Positions 52,713 to 61,415 of a stretch of DNA of 64,000 nt are shown piece by piece. A program made the position numbers and the translations under genes. Position 1 is the first letter of the stretch, and each line of letters starts with the position of its first letter. Below the pieces are notes generated by a model. The model had not been told where the DNA came from, did no database searches, and worked only from the letters and a program-made list of their open reading frames with translations. This DNA is from Gammaproteobacteria bacterium (GTDB lineage: Bacteria; Pseudomonadota; Gammaproteobacteria; Pseudomonadales; Cellvibrionaceae). The stretch is from positions 290,500 to 354,499 of the forward strand of contig JAGKWO010000009.1 of assembly GCA_021151835.1 (NCBI GenBank). The letters are read 5' to 3'.

Positions 52713-55700
52713 GTGGCCAGTGATATTGATGGCGATACTCTTGGCTACACCGTTTCCGGCCAACCCGCTAACGGCACCGTCACTCTCAACGCCGCAACCG
52801 GCAGCTTTGTTTACACCTCGAATGCCAATTACAACGGCAGCGACAGTTTTGTCGTGACCATCAGCGATGGCAAAGGCGGTACGACTACCAGCACGATTAC
52901 CATTGGTGTAACCCCTGAGAATGATGCTCCTGTGACCAGCAACCAGAGCCTTACCACGAATGAAAATACCGCGGTAAACGGCAGCATCAGTGCCACAGAT
53001 CCGGATGGCGATAGCTTATCGTTCAGTATTCACAACGGCCCCGCTAATGGCACGGTGATACTCAACAATACGACAGGAACCTTCACCTACACTCCCGCTA
53101 ACGGATATAGCGGTAGCGATAGCTTTGAAATTTCTGTTAGTGATGGCAATGGCGGCATCGTTATCAGCACCGTGACTATCGGCGTTATTGCGGTTAACCA
53201 CGCTCCGGCTGCCACTGACGACAATGCAACAACTGACGAAAGTACCGCTGTGACCATCGCCGTTCGCGGTAATGATATTGACCCGGATGGCGACAGCCTG
53301 ACCGTAACCGGTGTAACCCAGGGGGCGAATGGCTCGGTGGTGATTGACGCAGTTACCGGCAATCCGATTTACACTCCCAACTCCGGCTTTACCGGTACTG
53401 ACAATTTCACTTACACAATCTCCGATGGCAACGGCGGGACTGCTACCGCCACCGTGACTGTGGTTGTCAATCCGGTAAATCACGCGCCGGTTGCAGTTGC
53501 CGATAGTATTACCGTCGCTGAAGGTGGTGCTGCAACCGTTCTGGTTGGTGGTGCAACCAGCGTGTTAGCGAATGATAGCGATGTTGATGGTAATCCATTG
53601 ACTGCAATCCTGGTAACCGGACCAACCAATGGTACTTTGACGCTGAATGCGAATGGGACTTTCAGCTACATTCATAACGGCAGCGAAACCACTACAGACA
53701 GTTTCACCTACAAGGTTAATGATGGCTCTGTTGACGGCAACACAGTAACGGTGAATATCAACGTTACCCCGGTAAACGATGCCCCTGTCGCAGTCGCTGA
53801 CAGTATTACTGTGGCGGAAGGCGGCACAGCGACTGTGTTAGTGGGTGGCGCGACCAGTGTTCTGGCAAATGACAGCGATGCAGAAAACAACACCCTGAGT
53901 GCAGTCCTTGTAAGCGGCCCAACCAACGGTACCTTGACCCTTAACGCTAACGGTACTTTCAGCTACACCCACAATGGCAGTGAAACTACCACCGACAGTT
54001 TTACGTACCGCGCTAATGACGGCACCGTTAACGGCAATATCGTCACGGTAACTATCAATGTAACACCGGTGAATGATGCCCCCGTCGCCGTCGCTGACAG
54101 TATCACTGTGGCAGAAGGCGGTACTGCAACTGCATTGGTTGGCGGGGCCACCAGTGTTCTGGCAAATGATACGGATGCCGAAAACAATCCCCTGACAGCG
54201 ATTCTGGTAACCGGTCCAACCAATGGCACGCTGACACTCAATGCCAATGGTACGTTCAGCTATGTCCATAACGGCAGTGAAACGACTACCGACAGCTTCA
54301 CCTATAAAGTGAACGACGGTACTGTTGATGGTAATACCGTTACGGTGGTTATTAACGTTACGCCGGTAAACGATGCACCTGTCGCTGTTGCAGACAGCAT
54401 TACCGTTGCCGAAGGTGGTACTGCGACTGTTCTGGTTGGTGGTGCGACCAGTGTTCTGGCGAATGACACTGATGCCGAAAACAATCCATTGACTGCAATC
54501 CTGGTAACCGGCCCAACCAACGGCACCTTGACCCTGAACGCCAACGGGACTTTCAGCTACGTCCACAACGGTAGCGAAACCACTACTGATAGCTTCACCT
54601 ACCGCGCCAATGACGGTACTGCTAACGGCAATATCGTTACCGTCAATATCAATATTACGCCAGTGAATGATGCACCAATCGCTGTGGCTGACAGCATCAC
54701 TGTTGCAGAAGGTGGTAGCGCCACTGTTCTGGTTGGTGGTGCGACCAGTGTCCTGGCAAATGATACGGATGCCGAGAACAATCCATTGACTGCAATCCTG
54801 GTAAGCGGTCCAACTAACGGGACCTTGACCCTTAACGCTAACGGCACTTTCAATTACGTGCATAACGGCAGCGAAACAACTTCTGACAGCTTCACCTATA
54901 AAGTCAATGACGGCACCGTTGATGGTAATACCGTCACTGTGAATATCACCGTGACGCCGGTAAATGATGCTCCGCAAACCAATGCGGTAACCGTCAGCGG
55001 CAATGAAGACACCACTATTGCGATTACGCTATCCGGTTCGGATGTCGACGGCACAGTGACAGCGTTTGTGATCAAGAGCTTGCCCGCCAACGGCACGCTT
55101 TATACCGACGCTACGCTAACTACCCAGATTGCAGTTGGCGATGCAGTTAACGCCAACACCATTTACTTCAAGCCCAATGCTGACTGGAACGGTTCAACCA
55201 GTTTCAACTACGCCGCACGGGATAACCTGGGGCTTGAAGATGGAACACCTGCAGCGGTAAACATCACCGTTAATCCGGTAGCCGACGCAGCAATATTGGG
55301 TACCGGAACTGGTAGTGTGAAAGAAGATACTCCGGCACAAACCTCCGCTACTGGCACCCTCAGCATCGTTGATCCGGATGCAGGCGAAGCTGAATTTATC
55401 GCCCAAACCAATACCGCGGGTACCTATGGCAGTTTCTCCATCAATGCGGCGGGTGCCTGGGTTTACAACCTGGACAACAGCAGACCTGGTGTGCAGGCGC
55501 TGAAAGAAGGCGAAACCCGCATTGAAATATTCAATGTGGTGAGTAAAGACGGCACACCAACCACCGTTACCATTACTGTTGCAGGCACTAACGATGGGCC
55601 TGTTGCTGTCGGTGATAGTGCGACTGTGTATCAGGGGGGCTCCCTGAGCCTGACGCCGGCCCAATTATTAAGCAATGATGTTGATGCTGATGGTGATACC

Positions 55701-58031
55701 CTGAGCATCAGTTCTGTTCAAGGTGCAGTCAATGGCACCGTAAGCCTGGTCGGTGGCAATGTGGTATTTACACCTGCTGCCGGTTATAGCGGCCCTGCAT
55801 CATTCACTTATACCGCGACTGATAGCAAAGATGGCACTTCTACCGCGACCGTATCGATTACCGTGTTGCCTAATGCCGCACCGGATGCTGTGGATGATCC
55901 AAGTGGTGCTTCCGCTTACTCAGTCGCATTTGGTGATGCCTCGGCAACCGATTTGTGGACTAACCTCGATAGTAAAGGCCTCGCGGTTAATATCACCGGT
56001 TACAACACCGCTAATGTTGCGACTGCCCTTTATCAGGGAACTGTCGATGGCAATGCCAATGTCCTCGGTGTGCAAGGTTCACCGCGGTCGTTCTCTGATG
56101 TGCCTAACCAGATCGAATACGATGTAGCTACTGGCAAATCCGAATCCATTGTATTGACCTTCAATGGCAACCTGAATCAAGCCTCGTTCGGTGTTAGCCG
56201 TTTGTTCCCGGGCGAGTCGGGCGGTGAAGTAGGGTTGTGGGAGGCTTATTACAATGGCGTGCTGGTCGCATCCAGCACTTTCAGGCTTCTGGGTACCAGC
56301 GAAGCAGGTACATTCTCTATCAATACCAATAACGTGGTATTCAATAGCATCAAGTTCAGCGCATTGCACACCAACAATAACACTGGTGACGGCGGTGACT
56401 ACTTCCTCACCAGCTTCTCGGGCACTGGTCCAGCTAGTGTGAACAGCTCATTGAAAGTGGTTGCTGGCTCCAGTAACACGATCAATGCGGCTACCTTGCT
56501 GGCAAATGATACCGATCCTGACAATGACACGCTGAGTATTGTCAGTGTGCAAGGTGCGACCAATGGTACTGTGAGTCTGGTAGCGGGTAATGTGGTGTTT
56601 ACTCCGGCGACGGGTTACACAGGTCCGGCCAGTTTCTCCTACACCATCAGCGATGGCCATGGCGGTACAGATACTGCTACCGCGAATATCATCGTAGAGC
56701 GCTTTAATACCGCACCGCATACGGTTAGCGACAACGTGTTAACGAAGCAGAGTACTGCCGTGACTATTCCATCATCTACATTGCTGGCGAATGATTCTGA
56801 TGCAGAAGGTGATGCATTCACCTTGATAAGCGTTCAAAGCGCGGTAAATGGCACCGTTAGTATTGTGGGATCGAATATTACCTTTACCCCCACTAGTAAC
56901 TTTGAGGGCGTGGCCAGCTTCACTTACACCGTGCGCGATACTCAGGGGGCGACCAGCACCGAGACTGTGAATGTCACTGTTGGCTCTGCCACTACGCCGA
57001 GCCTGGTGGTGAGCAAAGCGCTGGTGGCAGTAGCCCATGGCACCGGTGGTACCTCGGTGAAATTCCCCATTATCACCAAACTGGTGGACACCGATGGTTC
57101 GGAAAGCCTGTCCATCAAAGTCAGCAATGTTCCGACCGGGGTAAGTTTCAATGCCGGCGTCAATCTGGGTGGCGGTGTCTGGCAGTTCACCGAAGCAGAT
57201 TTGGCGAACCTTACGTTGAATTTGCCTGGCAGTTATACCACCAACGCAACACATTTGACCGTACAGGTGACCTCTACCGAAATTAATGGCGGCGCTACTG
57301 CTGCTGTCTCTTCCGTAGTGACATTGAAAGCTGCTTATACCACGGTGGATATCACTACTACCGAGAGTGGCAGTTATACCGGTAGTTCCGCGAGCGAGTA
57401 CATCAATGGTGGTAACGGTAATAACACCATTAACGCCGGGAATGGCAATAACATCATCAATGGCGGTGGTGGTAATGATAATTTGAGCGCGGGTAACGGT
57501 TCAGACATCATCAACGGCGGCAGCGGCAATGACACCATTAATGCCGGTTCAGGGGCAGATCGCATCAGCGGTGGCTCTGGCAACGACACCTTAATTGGTG
57601 GTGATGCCGGTGAGAACTTTGTGGATGTATTTGTCTGGACCTTGGGTGACCAGGGCGTTGCGGGTACACCAGCAGTAGATACCATCCAGAATTTCGCAAC
57701 CGCAGCGGCGGGCAGCAATACCACCGGTGGTGATGTACTCGATTTGCGTGACTTGCTGCAAGGTGAATCTGTGGGGCCATCCAATGGTGCAGGCAACCTG
57801 GCCAACTACCTCCACTTCGAAGTGTCCGGTGGTAATACGATTGTCCACATCAGCCATACGGGCGGATTCACTGCTGACTCCCATACAGTCGGCGCCAGCT
57901 ACACCAGCGGTGCAGAAACACAGCAAATCGTATTAAGCGGTGTGAATTTGCAGTCGCTGTATAGTGGTGCTACAACTGATCAACAAATTATTACCCAGTT
58001 GCTCAACAACAATAAGTTGATCACTGATTAA
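52713..58031 (+). CDS. Lap-type RTX adhesin, main part after the frameshift (repeats, RTX, type I secretion signal)
   Basis: The frame is open from the frameshift at about 52621; GTG at 52713 is only the first possible start and has no ribosome-binding site. Content in order: three cadherin-like repeats of about 92 aa; five 99-aa repeats (53490-54974) each beginning AVADSITVAEGG; a variant repeat and a VCBS-type domain (to about 55600); a Big-type repeat; an unusual about 180-residue domain (55905-56430); two more Big-type repeats; then RTX nonapeptides (GGNGNNTINAGNGNN, GGSGNDTL) and the VCA0849-type C-terminal secretion domain (FVDVFVWTLGDQGVAG, DVLDLRDLLQGE, VHISHTGG). Without the retention module, any product would be secreted but not anchored. 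Confidence 0.85.
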   Translation: MASDIDGDTLGYTVSGQPANGTVTLNAATGSFVYTSNANYNGSDSFVVTISDGKGGTTTSTITIGVTPENDAPVTSNQSLTTNENTAVNGSISATDPDGDSLSFSIHNGPANGTVILNNTTGTFTYTPANGYSGSDSFEISVSDGNGGIVISTVTIGVIAVNHAPAATDDNATTDESTAVTIAVRGNDIDPDGDSLTVTGVTQGANGSVVIDAVTGNPIYTPNSGFTGTDNFTYTISDGNGGTATATVTVVVNPVNHAPVAVADSITVAEGGAATVLVGGATSVLANDSDVDGNPLTAILVTGPTNGTLTLNANGTFSYIHNGSETTTDSFTYKVNDGSVDGNTVTVNINVTPVNDAPVAVADSITVAEGGTATVLVGGATSVLANDSDAENNTLSAVLVSGPTNGTLTLNANGTFSYTHNGSETTTDSFTYRANDGTVNGNIVTVTINVTPVNDAPVAVADSITVAEGGTATALVGGATSVLANDTDAENNPLTAILVTGPTNGTLTLNANGTFSYVHNGSETTTDSFTYKVNDGTVDGNTVTVVINVTPVNDAPVAVADSITVAEGGTATVLVGGATSVLANDTDAENNPLTAILVTGPTNGTLTLNANGTFSYVHNGSETTTDSFTYRANDGTANGNIVTVNINITPVNDAPIAVADSITVAEGGSATVLVGGATSVLANDTDAENNPLTAILVSGPTNGTLTLNANGTFNYVHNGSETTSDSFTYKVNDGTVDGNTVTVNITVTPVNDAPQTNAVTVSGNEDTTIAITLSGSDVDGTVTAFVIKSLPANGTLYTDATLTTQIAVGDAVNANTIYFKPNADWNGSTSFNYAARDNLGLEDGTPAAVNITVNPVADAAILGTGTGSVKEDTPAQTSATGTLSIVDPDAGEAEFIAQTNTAGTYGSFSINAAGAWVYNLDNSRPGVQALKEGETRIEIFNVVSKDGTPTTVTITVAGTNDGPVAVGDSATVYQGGSLSLTPAQLLSNDVDADGDTLSISSVQGAVNGTVSLVGGNVVFTPAAGYSGPASFTYTATDSKDGTSTATVSITVLPNAAPDAVDDPSGASAYSVAFGDASATDLWTNLDSKGLAVNITGYNTANVATALYQGTVDGNANVLGVQGSPRSFSDVPNQIEYDVATGKSESIVLTFNGNLNQASFGVSRLFPGESGGEVGLWEAYYNGVLVASSTFRLLGTSEAGTFSINTNNVVFNSIKFSALHTNNNTGDGGDYFLTSFSGTGPASVNSSLKVVAGSSNTINAATLLANDTDPDNDTLSIVSVQGATNGTVSLVAGNVVFTPATGYTGPASFSYTISDGHGGTDTATANIIVERFNTAPHTVSDNVLTKQSTAVTIPSSTLLANDSDAEGDAFTLISVQSAVNGTVSIVGSNITFTPTSNFEGVASFTYTVRDTQGATSTETVNVTVGSATTPSLVVSKALVAVAHGTGGTSVKFPIITKLVDTDGSESLSIKVSNVPTGVSFNAGVNLGGGVWQFTEADLANLTLNLPGSYTTNATHLTVQVTSTEINGGATAAVSSVVTLKAAYTTVDITTTESGSYTGSSASEYINGGNGNNTINAGNGNNIINGGGGNDNLSAGNGSDIINGGSGNDTINAGSGADRISGGSGNDTLIGGDAGENFVDVFVWTLGDQGVAGTPAVDTIQNFATAAAGSNTTGGDVLDLRDLLQGESVGPSNGAGNLANYLHFEVSGGNTIVHISHTGGFTADSHTVGASYTSGAETQQIVLSGVNLQSLYSGATTDQQIITQLLNNNKLITD
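53490..54974 (+). repeat. Five tandem 297-base repeats in the adhesin gene
   Basis: Units start at 53490, 53787, 54084, 54381 and 54678, exactly 297 bases (99 codons) apart. Each contains VLVGGATSVLAND, GTLTLNANGTF and DSFTY. High nucleotide similarity makes copy-number change by recombination likely. Confidence 0.9.
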
Positions 58032-58063
58032 TAATTAGCTGGATTGATTCCGGGTAAATGATT

Positions 58064-58094
58064 AAAAAATCCCGCTGCATAGCGGGATTTTTTT
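58064..58094 (+). terminator. Intrinsic terminator after the adhesin gene
   Basis: AAAAAATCCCGCT, GCAT loop, AGCGGGATTTTTTT; 33 bases past the adhesin stop and 14 bases before the next start codon. Confidence 0.9.
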
Positions 58095-58107
58095 AGCGGG
58101 GAAAACT

Positions 58108-58437
58108 ATGTACGTAAAACGTAATCACAACGGTGAATTGATCGCCGTGAGCAAACAACCCGGCCAGGATTTTAATGAGCAAATTGCCGATGATGCACCG
58201 GAGCTGGTGCACTTTATCCAGGGCGAAAAATCCGTCGAACAATTGGCTTTGGAACAGACTGACCAGACCATGGCGCGAGTATTGGAAGACGTGGTGAATT
58301 TGCTGGTTGAGCAAGGTGTGATTCGCTTTACCGATCTACCCGAGGCTGCACAAAATAAATTGCTGACCCGGCGGGAATTGCGCGGCAAACGCCAGGGCGT
58401 TTATCTGCTGGATGATGGCGACCAATTGCATTTGTGA
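58108..58437 (+). CDS. Small conserved protein (annotated in pseudomonads as tryptophan synthase beta-like)
   Basis: The 109-aa cytoplasmic protein (MYVKRNHNGELIAVSKQP) has a helical central part (LEQTDQTMARVLEDVVNLLVEQGVIRFTDLPEAAQNKLLTRRE) close to a small family widespread in Pseudomonas and relatives whose database name, tryptophan synthase beta-like, has no functional basis known to me. It sits between the adhesin and lapD and is enclosed by two near-identical terminators, so its transcription depends on a promoter inside the short upstream gap or on read-through. Function is unknown. Confidence 0.85.
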   Translation: MYVKRNHNGELIAVSKQPGQDFNEQIADDAPELVHFIQGEKSVEQLALEQTDQTMARVLEDVVNLLVEQGVIRFTDLPEAAQNKLLTRRELRGKRQGVYLLDDGDQLHL

Positions 58438-58449
58438 TTGCAGTTACAA

Positions 58450-58483
58450 AAAAAATCCCGCTGGAAACAAGCGGGATTTTTTT
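58450..58483. terminator. Bidirectional terminator between the small protein gene and lapD
   Basis: AAAAAATCCCGCT, seven-base loop, AGCGGGATTTTTTT; the stem is the same as that of the terminator at 58064. Confidence 0.9.
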
Positions 58484-58486
58484 GCA

Positions 58487-60391
58487 TTAACTGATATGGG
58501 TTCCGGTCAAGCCATCCATACCGACTTTAAGCAACACTATCTGCTCTTCGTCATTACTCACACCTTCGGCAATAATCTGGATGCCGAGCGAGTGGGCCAG
58601 GGTACATAAACTTTGCACAAAACTTTGGCTACTGGTATTCGCATTGATAGAACGGGTAATTGCTGCATCCAGTTTTAAATAATGTAATCCCATATCCTGT
58701 AATTTTCCGAATTGGGTAAATTCGAGCCCAACGTGTTCCAGTCCCACCTTGCAACCGATTGCGCGCAAACGCACGATAAATGCACGCAACTCCTCCAGAT
58801 GACGCAGCACGCACACCTCGGGAAATTCCAGCCACAGTTTTTTTGCTTCGACCGGTTGCGAATTTAACAACGCGATGGCCTGTTCACGAAAATGCGCATT
58901 GCATAATGAAAGTGCAGAAACATTCACAGCGAGATCCTGTTGCAAGGATTTTGCTTGCTTCAACGCAAGCTTTAGCACTGCCAAATCAATATCAGCCATA
59001 ATTCCCAGGCGCACGGCCCAGGGGATGAAGTAGCCTGCGGGGCGGTATTCGTTATCCAGGCGCAGGCGGGCAGCTGTTTCCTGGTGCAATAATTTGCCGT
59101 CGATATTTTTAACCGGAAAACTGGCCAGGCGTAATTCTTCAGCGGCAAGCGCCGCTTCAATTGCATTGCGCCATTCACTGAGATTGTGTTGGTTGTAATC
59201 CCGTTGCTCATCGTGGGTCACTACGGCGCGGTTGCCTTTAAGTTCTGCCTGCGCGAGAGCTCCATCCAGTTTATGCATTACCTGGCCGGACTTTTCTCCA
59301 CTCACAAAAGTGCATAAGGCTAAAGGTACGGCGATTGTTTCGAAGCCACCAGCAATTAATTGGAAATTTAATGTTTGGGATATATCGGTACTTACCATGT
59401 CGATAGGTGTATCAGTTGGAATGAGCAAACAAAAGTCGCTGCCATTTAAGCGGCCGGCACGGCTGCCCGGAAATTTTTGTTCGAGGTCTGCAAACACGCT
59501 GGCAATTGCACGCAACAGTTGGTCGACTTGGTTGTGGCCCAATTGCTGGTTGAGTTCCTGCAACATCATGACGCGGGCCAGCGCCAGAATCCCGTGCTTT
59601 TCTGCATCTTCGCGGGTGAGCTGCACTTCCAGTAAATTTAAAAAATGAACGCGATTGGTTAAGCCGGTCAAGCGATCTGTTTGCGAATCGCGCCGCAATA
59701 ACTCGAGTTGCCGCGCTTCTTTATCCAGCATGTGTTTAACGCTGTTGGACAAGGTGTTCATCGCGCGTACAAGACGCTGGAATTCTTTGGTTTTGGGCTC
59801 TTGCGACACAATAAAACGCCGTTCGCCAATCGCTTCGGCCTGATCAACTACCACATCAAGCGGACGGGAAATATATTTGAGGATCAAACTCCCAATCAAA
59901 CCGCTTAGTAATGTGGCAAACAAAAACCAATCCAATAAATTGCGCGTGTTTTTCCACAAGGCTTCCAGCGCATAACGCGAGTGGCTTTTAATTATCAGTG
60001 TTCCTGTTTGCTGCCACCCGTCGGTTACTTGCGCAATGCCCGGCGCGGCATCGAATTTTACTCGCCTGGCAAACCATTCCGGTACTGTATCGACTTTTTC
60101 ATTTTCAAAATTGCGCGCGACAATGGGTTTTTTATCGATATCCTGAAAAATAATGTATTCATAGTGGCCCGAGTCAAATTGGGCGGTAATAAGTAACTCC
60201 AGTGTTACCGGGTCTTTTTCCGGTAATTGCGAAATCGATAAGGCCAGTGAGTTGGCATTGTCGATATTTTTTAAGCGCAATTGCTCCTGCAAATAAGTTT
60301 TAGCGGTGAAAGTGCTGATAGCAAAATTACCGCCTAATACCAGTAACAACATACTGATAATGCCAATCCATAATTGTTTTATTAATGACAT
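58487..60391 (-). CDS. lapD: LapD: c-di-GMP receptor controlling the LapG protease
   Basis: LapD binds c-di-GMP through a degenerate EAL domain and, in the bound state, holds LapG in the periplasm so that the adhesin stays on the cell. The 634-aa protein has a first membrane helix (residues about 8-28), a periplasmic LapD/MoxY-type domain (about 30-150, with WFARRVKFD), a second helix (LLDWFLFATLLSGLIGSLIL), a HAMP segment (ISRPLDVVVDQAEAIGE), a GGDEF domain whose active site is replaced by RLNGSDF, and an EAL domain with KLLHQETAARL in place of EAL. Both enzymatic sites are thus inactive, as in true LapD. It lies downstream of lapG on the same strand. Confidence 0.94.
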   Translation of the reverse strand: MSLIKQLWIGIISMLLLVLGGNFAISTFTAKTYLQEQLRLKNIDNANSLALSISQLPEKDPVTLELLITAQFDSGHYEYIIFQDIDKKPIVARNFENEKVDTVPEWFARRVKFDAAPGIAQVTDGWQQTGTLIIKSHSRYALEALWKNTRNLLDWFLFATLLSGLIGSLILKYISRPLDVVVDQAEAIGERRFIVSQEPKTKEFQRLVRAMNTLSNSVKHMLDKEARQLELLRRDSQTDRLTGLTNRVHFLNLLEVQLTREDAEKHGILALARVMMLQELNQQLGHNQVDQLLRAIASVFADLEQKFPGSRAGRLNGSDFCLLIPTDTPIDMVSTDISQTLNFQLIAGGFETIAVPLALCTFVSGEKSGQVMHKLDGALAQAELKGNRAVVTHDEQRDYNQHNLSEWRNAIEAALAAEELRLASFPVKNIDGKLLHQETAARLRLDNEYRPAGYFIPWAVRLGIMADIDLAVLKLALKQAKSLQQDLAVNVSALSLCNAHFREQAIALLNSQPVEAKKLWLEFPEVCVLRHLEELRAFIVRLRAIGCKVGLEHVGLEFTQFGKLQDMGLHYLKLDAAITRSINANTSSQSFVQSLCTLAHSLGIQIIAEGVSNDEEQIVLLKVGMDGLTGTHIS

Positions 60392-60444
60392 GGTTGGTGC
60401 CTTTTTACCGAATTACATGAAATGGATGTGTGCGAGGATACCAT

Positions 60445-61155
60445 TTAAAAGCCTTCCTCTTGCACTCGCGCCAGCAGGTCGCGCCAACGCGACAAGCGTG
60501 CGGTAGGATCTGCGGCCGCTTGTTGGTTCCCCACCCATAAACCTTCGCTGTTAAAACTGAATACCGGACGCAAATCCGGACGCTTGTTTGCGGGCTCAAT
60601 CGTGTTGACCAGGCTATCCATAATCAGCGGCGTTGCATTGGGTTGGGGATAATAGCCAAGCACCATATGCGCCTGGAAAACCTTGCTCTCAATTCCGCCC
60701 ACTTGTGCACGCACATAAATCAGGCGCAAATTTTCCAGCGGCACGCCCATCCGCAATAGTGTTATGTATTTTGCGATCGCGTAGTCATCGCAATCACCGG
60801 CGCGCACGCCCAATGTCTCCAGCGGGGTTGCCCAATAATCGCTCTTCTTCCATAGCACCAGGTCTTCCGTATAGCGAAGGTTCTGGTTAAAGAATTGATT
60901 TACCTGCTTGATGCGCTCCTCTACCGGGCGCTGGCTTTCGTTGGCGATTAATTGATCCCAGCGCTCCAGCAATGCAACGCCATCCCCGCCATAGCGCTCT
61001 TCCATCAATCGCTTCATTTTTTGGGTATTGGTATTTGCACAGGCAAACAGGGCGCTTAATAACAGCACCATAATGCCCGCACAGATCCAGCAGTGCCTGG
61101 CTGTGGAGCGCGAGAAGGATAAAATTCCGGATCGTTTAGAGTACGACAATGGCAT
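60445..61155 (-). CDS. lapG: LapG: periplasmic cysteine protease that releases Lap-type adhesins
   Basis: LapG (transglutaminase-like cysteine protease, DUF920) cuts the TAAG site of the adhesin when LapD is free of c-di-GMP. The 236-aa sequence shows the triad Cys122 (RAGDCDDYAIAKY), His163 (QAHMVLGYY) and Asp180 (LIMDSLV); Asp121 and Asp123 match the calcium-binding positions next to the Cys. The N-terminus has a hydrophobic helix ending LLSALFAC, which resembles a lipobox (Cys39), so the protein could be lipidated; the start could also be a later Met. It is 53 bases upstream of lapD, in one unit. Confidence 0.94.
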   Translation of the reverse strand: MPLSYSKRSGILSFSRSTARHCWICAGIMVLLLSALFACANTNTQKMKRLMEERYGGDGVALLERWDQLIANESQRPVEERIKQVNQFFNQNLRYTEDLVLWKKSDYWATPLETLGVRAGDCDDYAIAKYITLLRMGVPLENLRLIYVRAQVGGIESKVFQAHMVLGYYPQPNATPLIMDSLVNTIEPANKRPDLRPVFSFNSEGLWVGNQQAAADPTARLSRWRDLLARVQEEGF

Positions 61156-61298
61156 TATGTTGTACTCGCAGCAAAGTGTTAAAAATCAAACAGCTCATTT
61201 GCAACGCGTGCTTAGTAGTTAATGTTATAGCAGTATAGTCGTTGTTTATAAGCGCGACGTTGAATCTGCGCTGGCGCGTCAATTTTTATCAACGAAAA

Positions 61299-61344
61299 CT
61301 GCATACGTATTCAACAGCGTTAACAAATCTGAATACGTATGCAG
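61299..61344. promoter_or_regulatory. Paired palindromic operator upstream of the alpha-amylase gene
   Basis: CTGCATACGTATTCA (61299-61313) and its exact inverse TGAATACGTATGCAG (61330-61344) are separated by 16 bases. Each arm is itself nearly palindromic around TACGTA, like operators of LacI-family sugar regulators. The pair, centred 31 bases apart (about three helical turns), lies 72 bases before the amylase start. Confidence 0.65.
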
Positions 61345-61415
61345 CACTTTGCGAGTTGGTATTTTATTTCATCAAATAGTCGTTCCAATAACATAAGCAT
61401 AAAGGAACGACCATT

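Noticed and set aside
53490..54974. CRISPR-like regular spacing
   Set aside because: Units are 297 bases, fully coding and in frame within an adhesin; no short direct repeats with unique spacers.
53838..54977. Long minus-strand ORF (379 codons) and several shorter ones antisense to the adhesin
   Set aside because: They exist only because the 297-base repeats keep the opposite frame open; composition is Ile/Gly/Cys/Arg-rich without motifs, and start sites lack ribosome-binding sequences.
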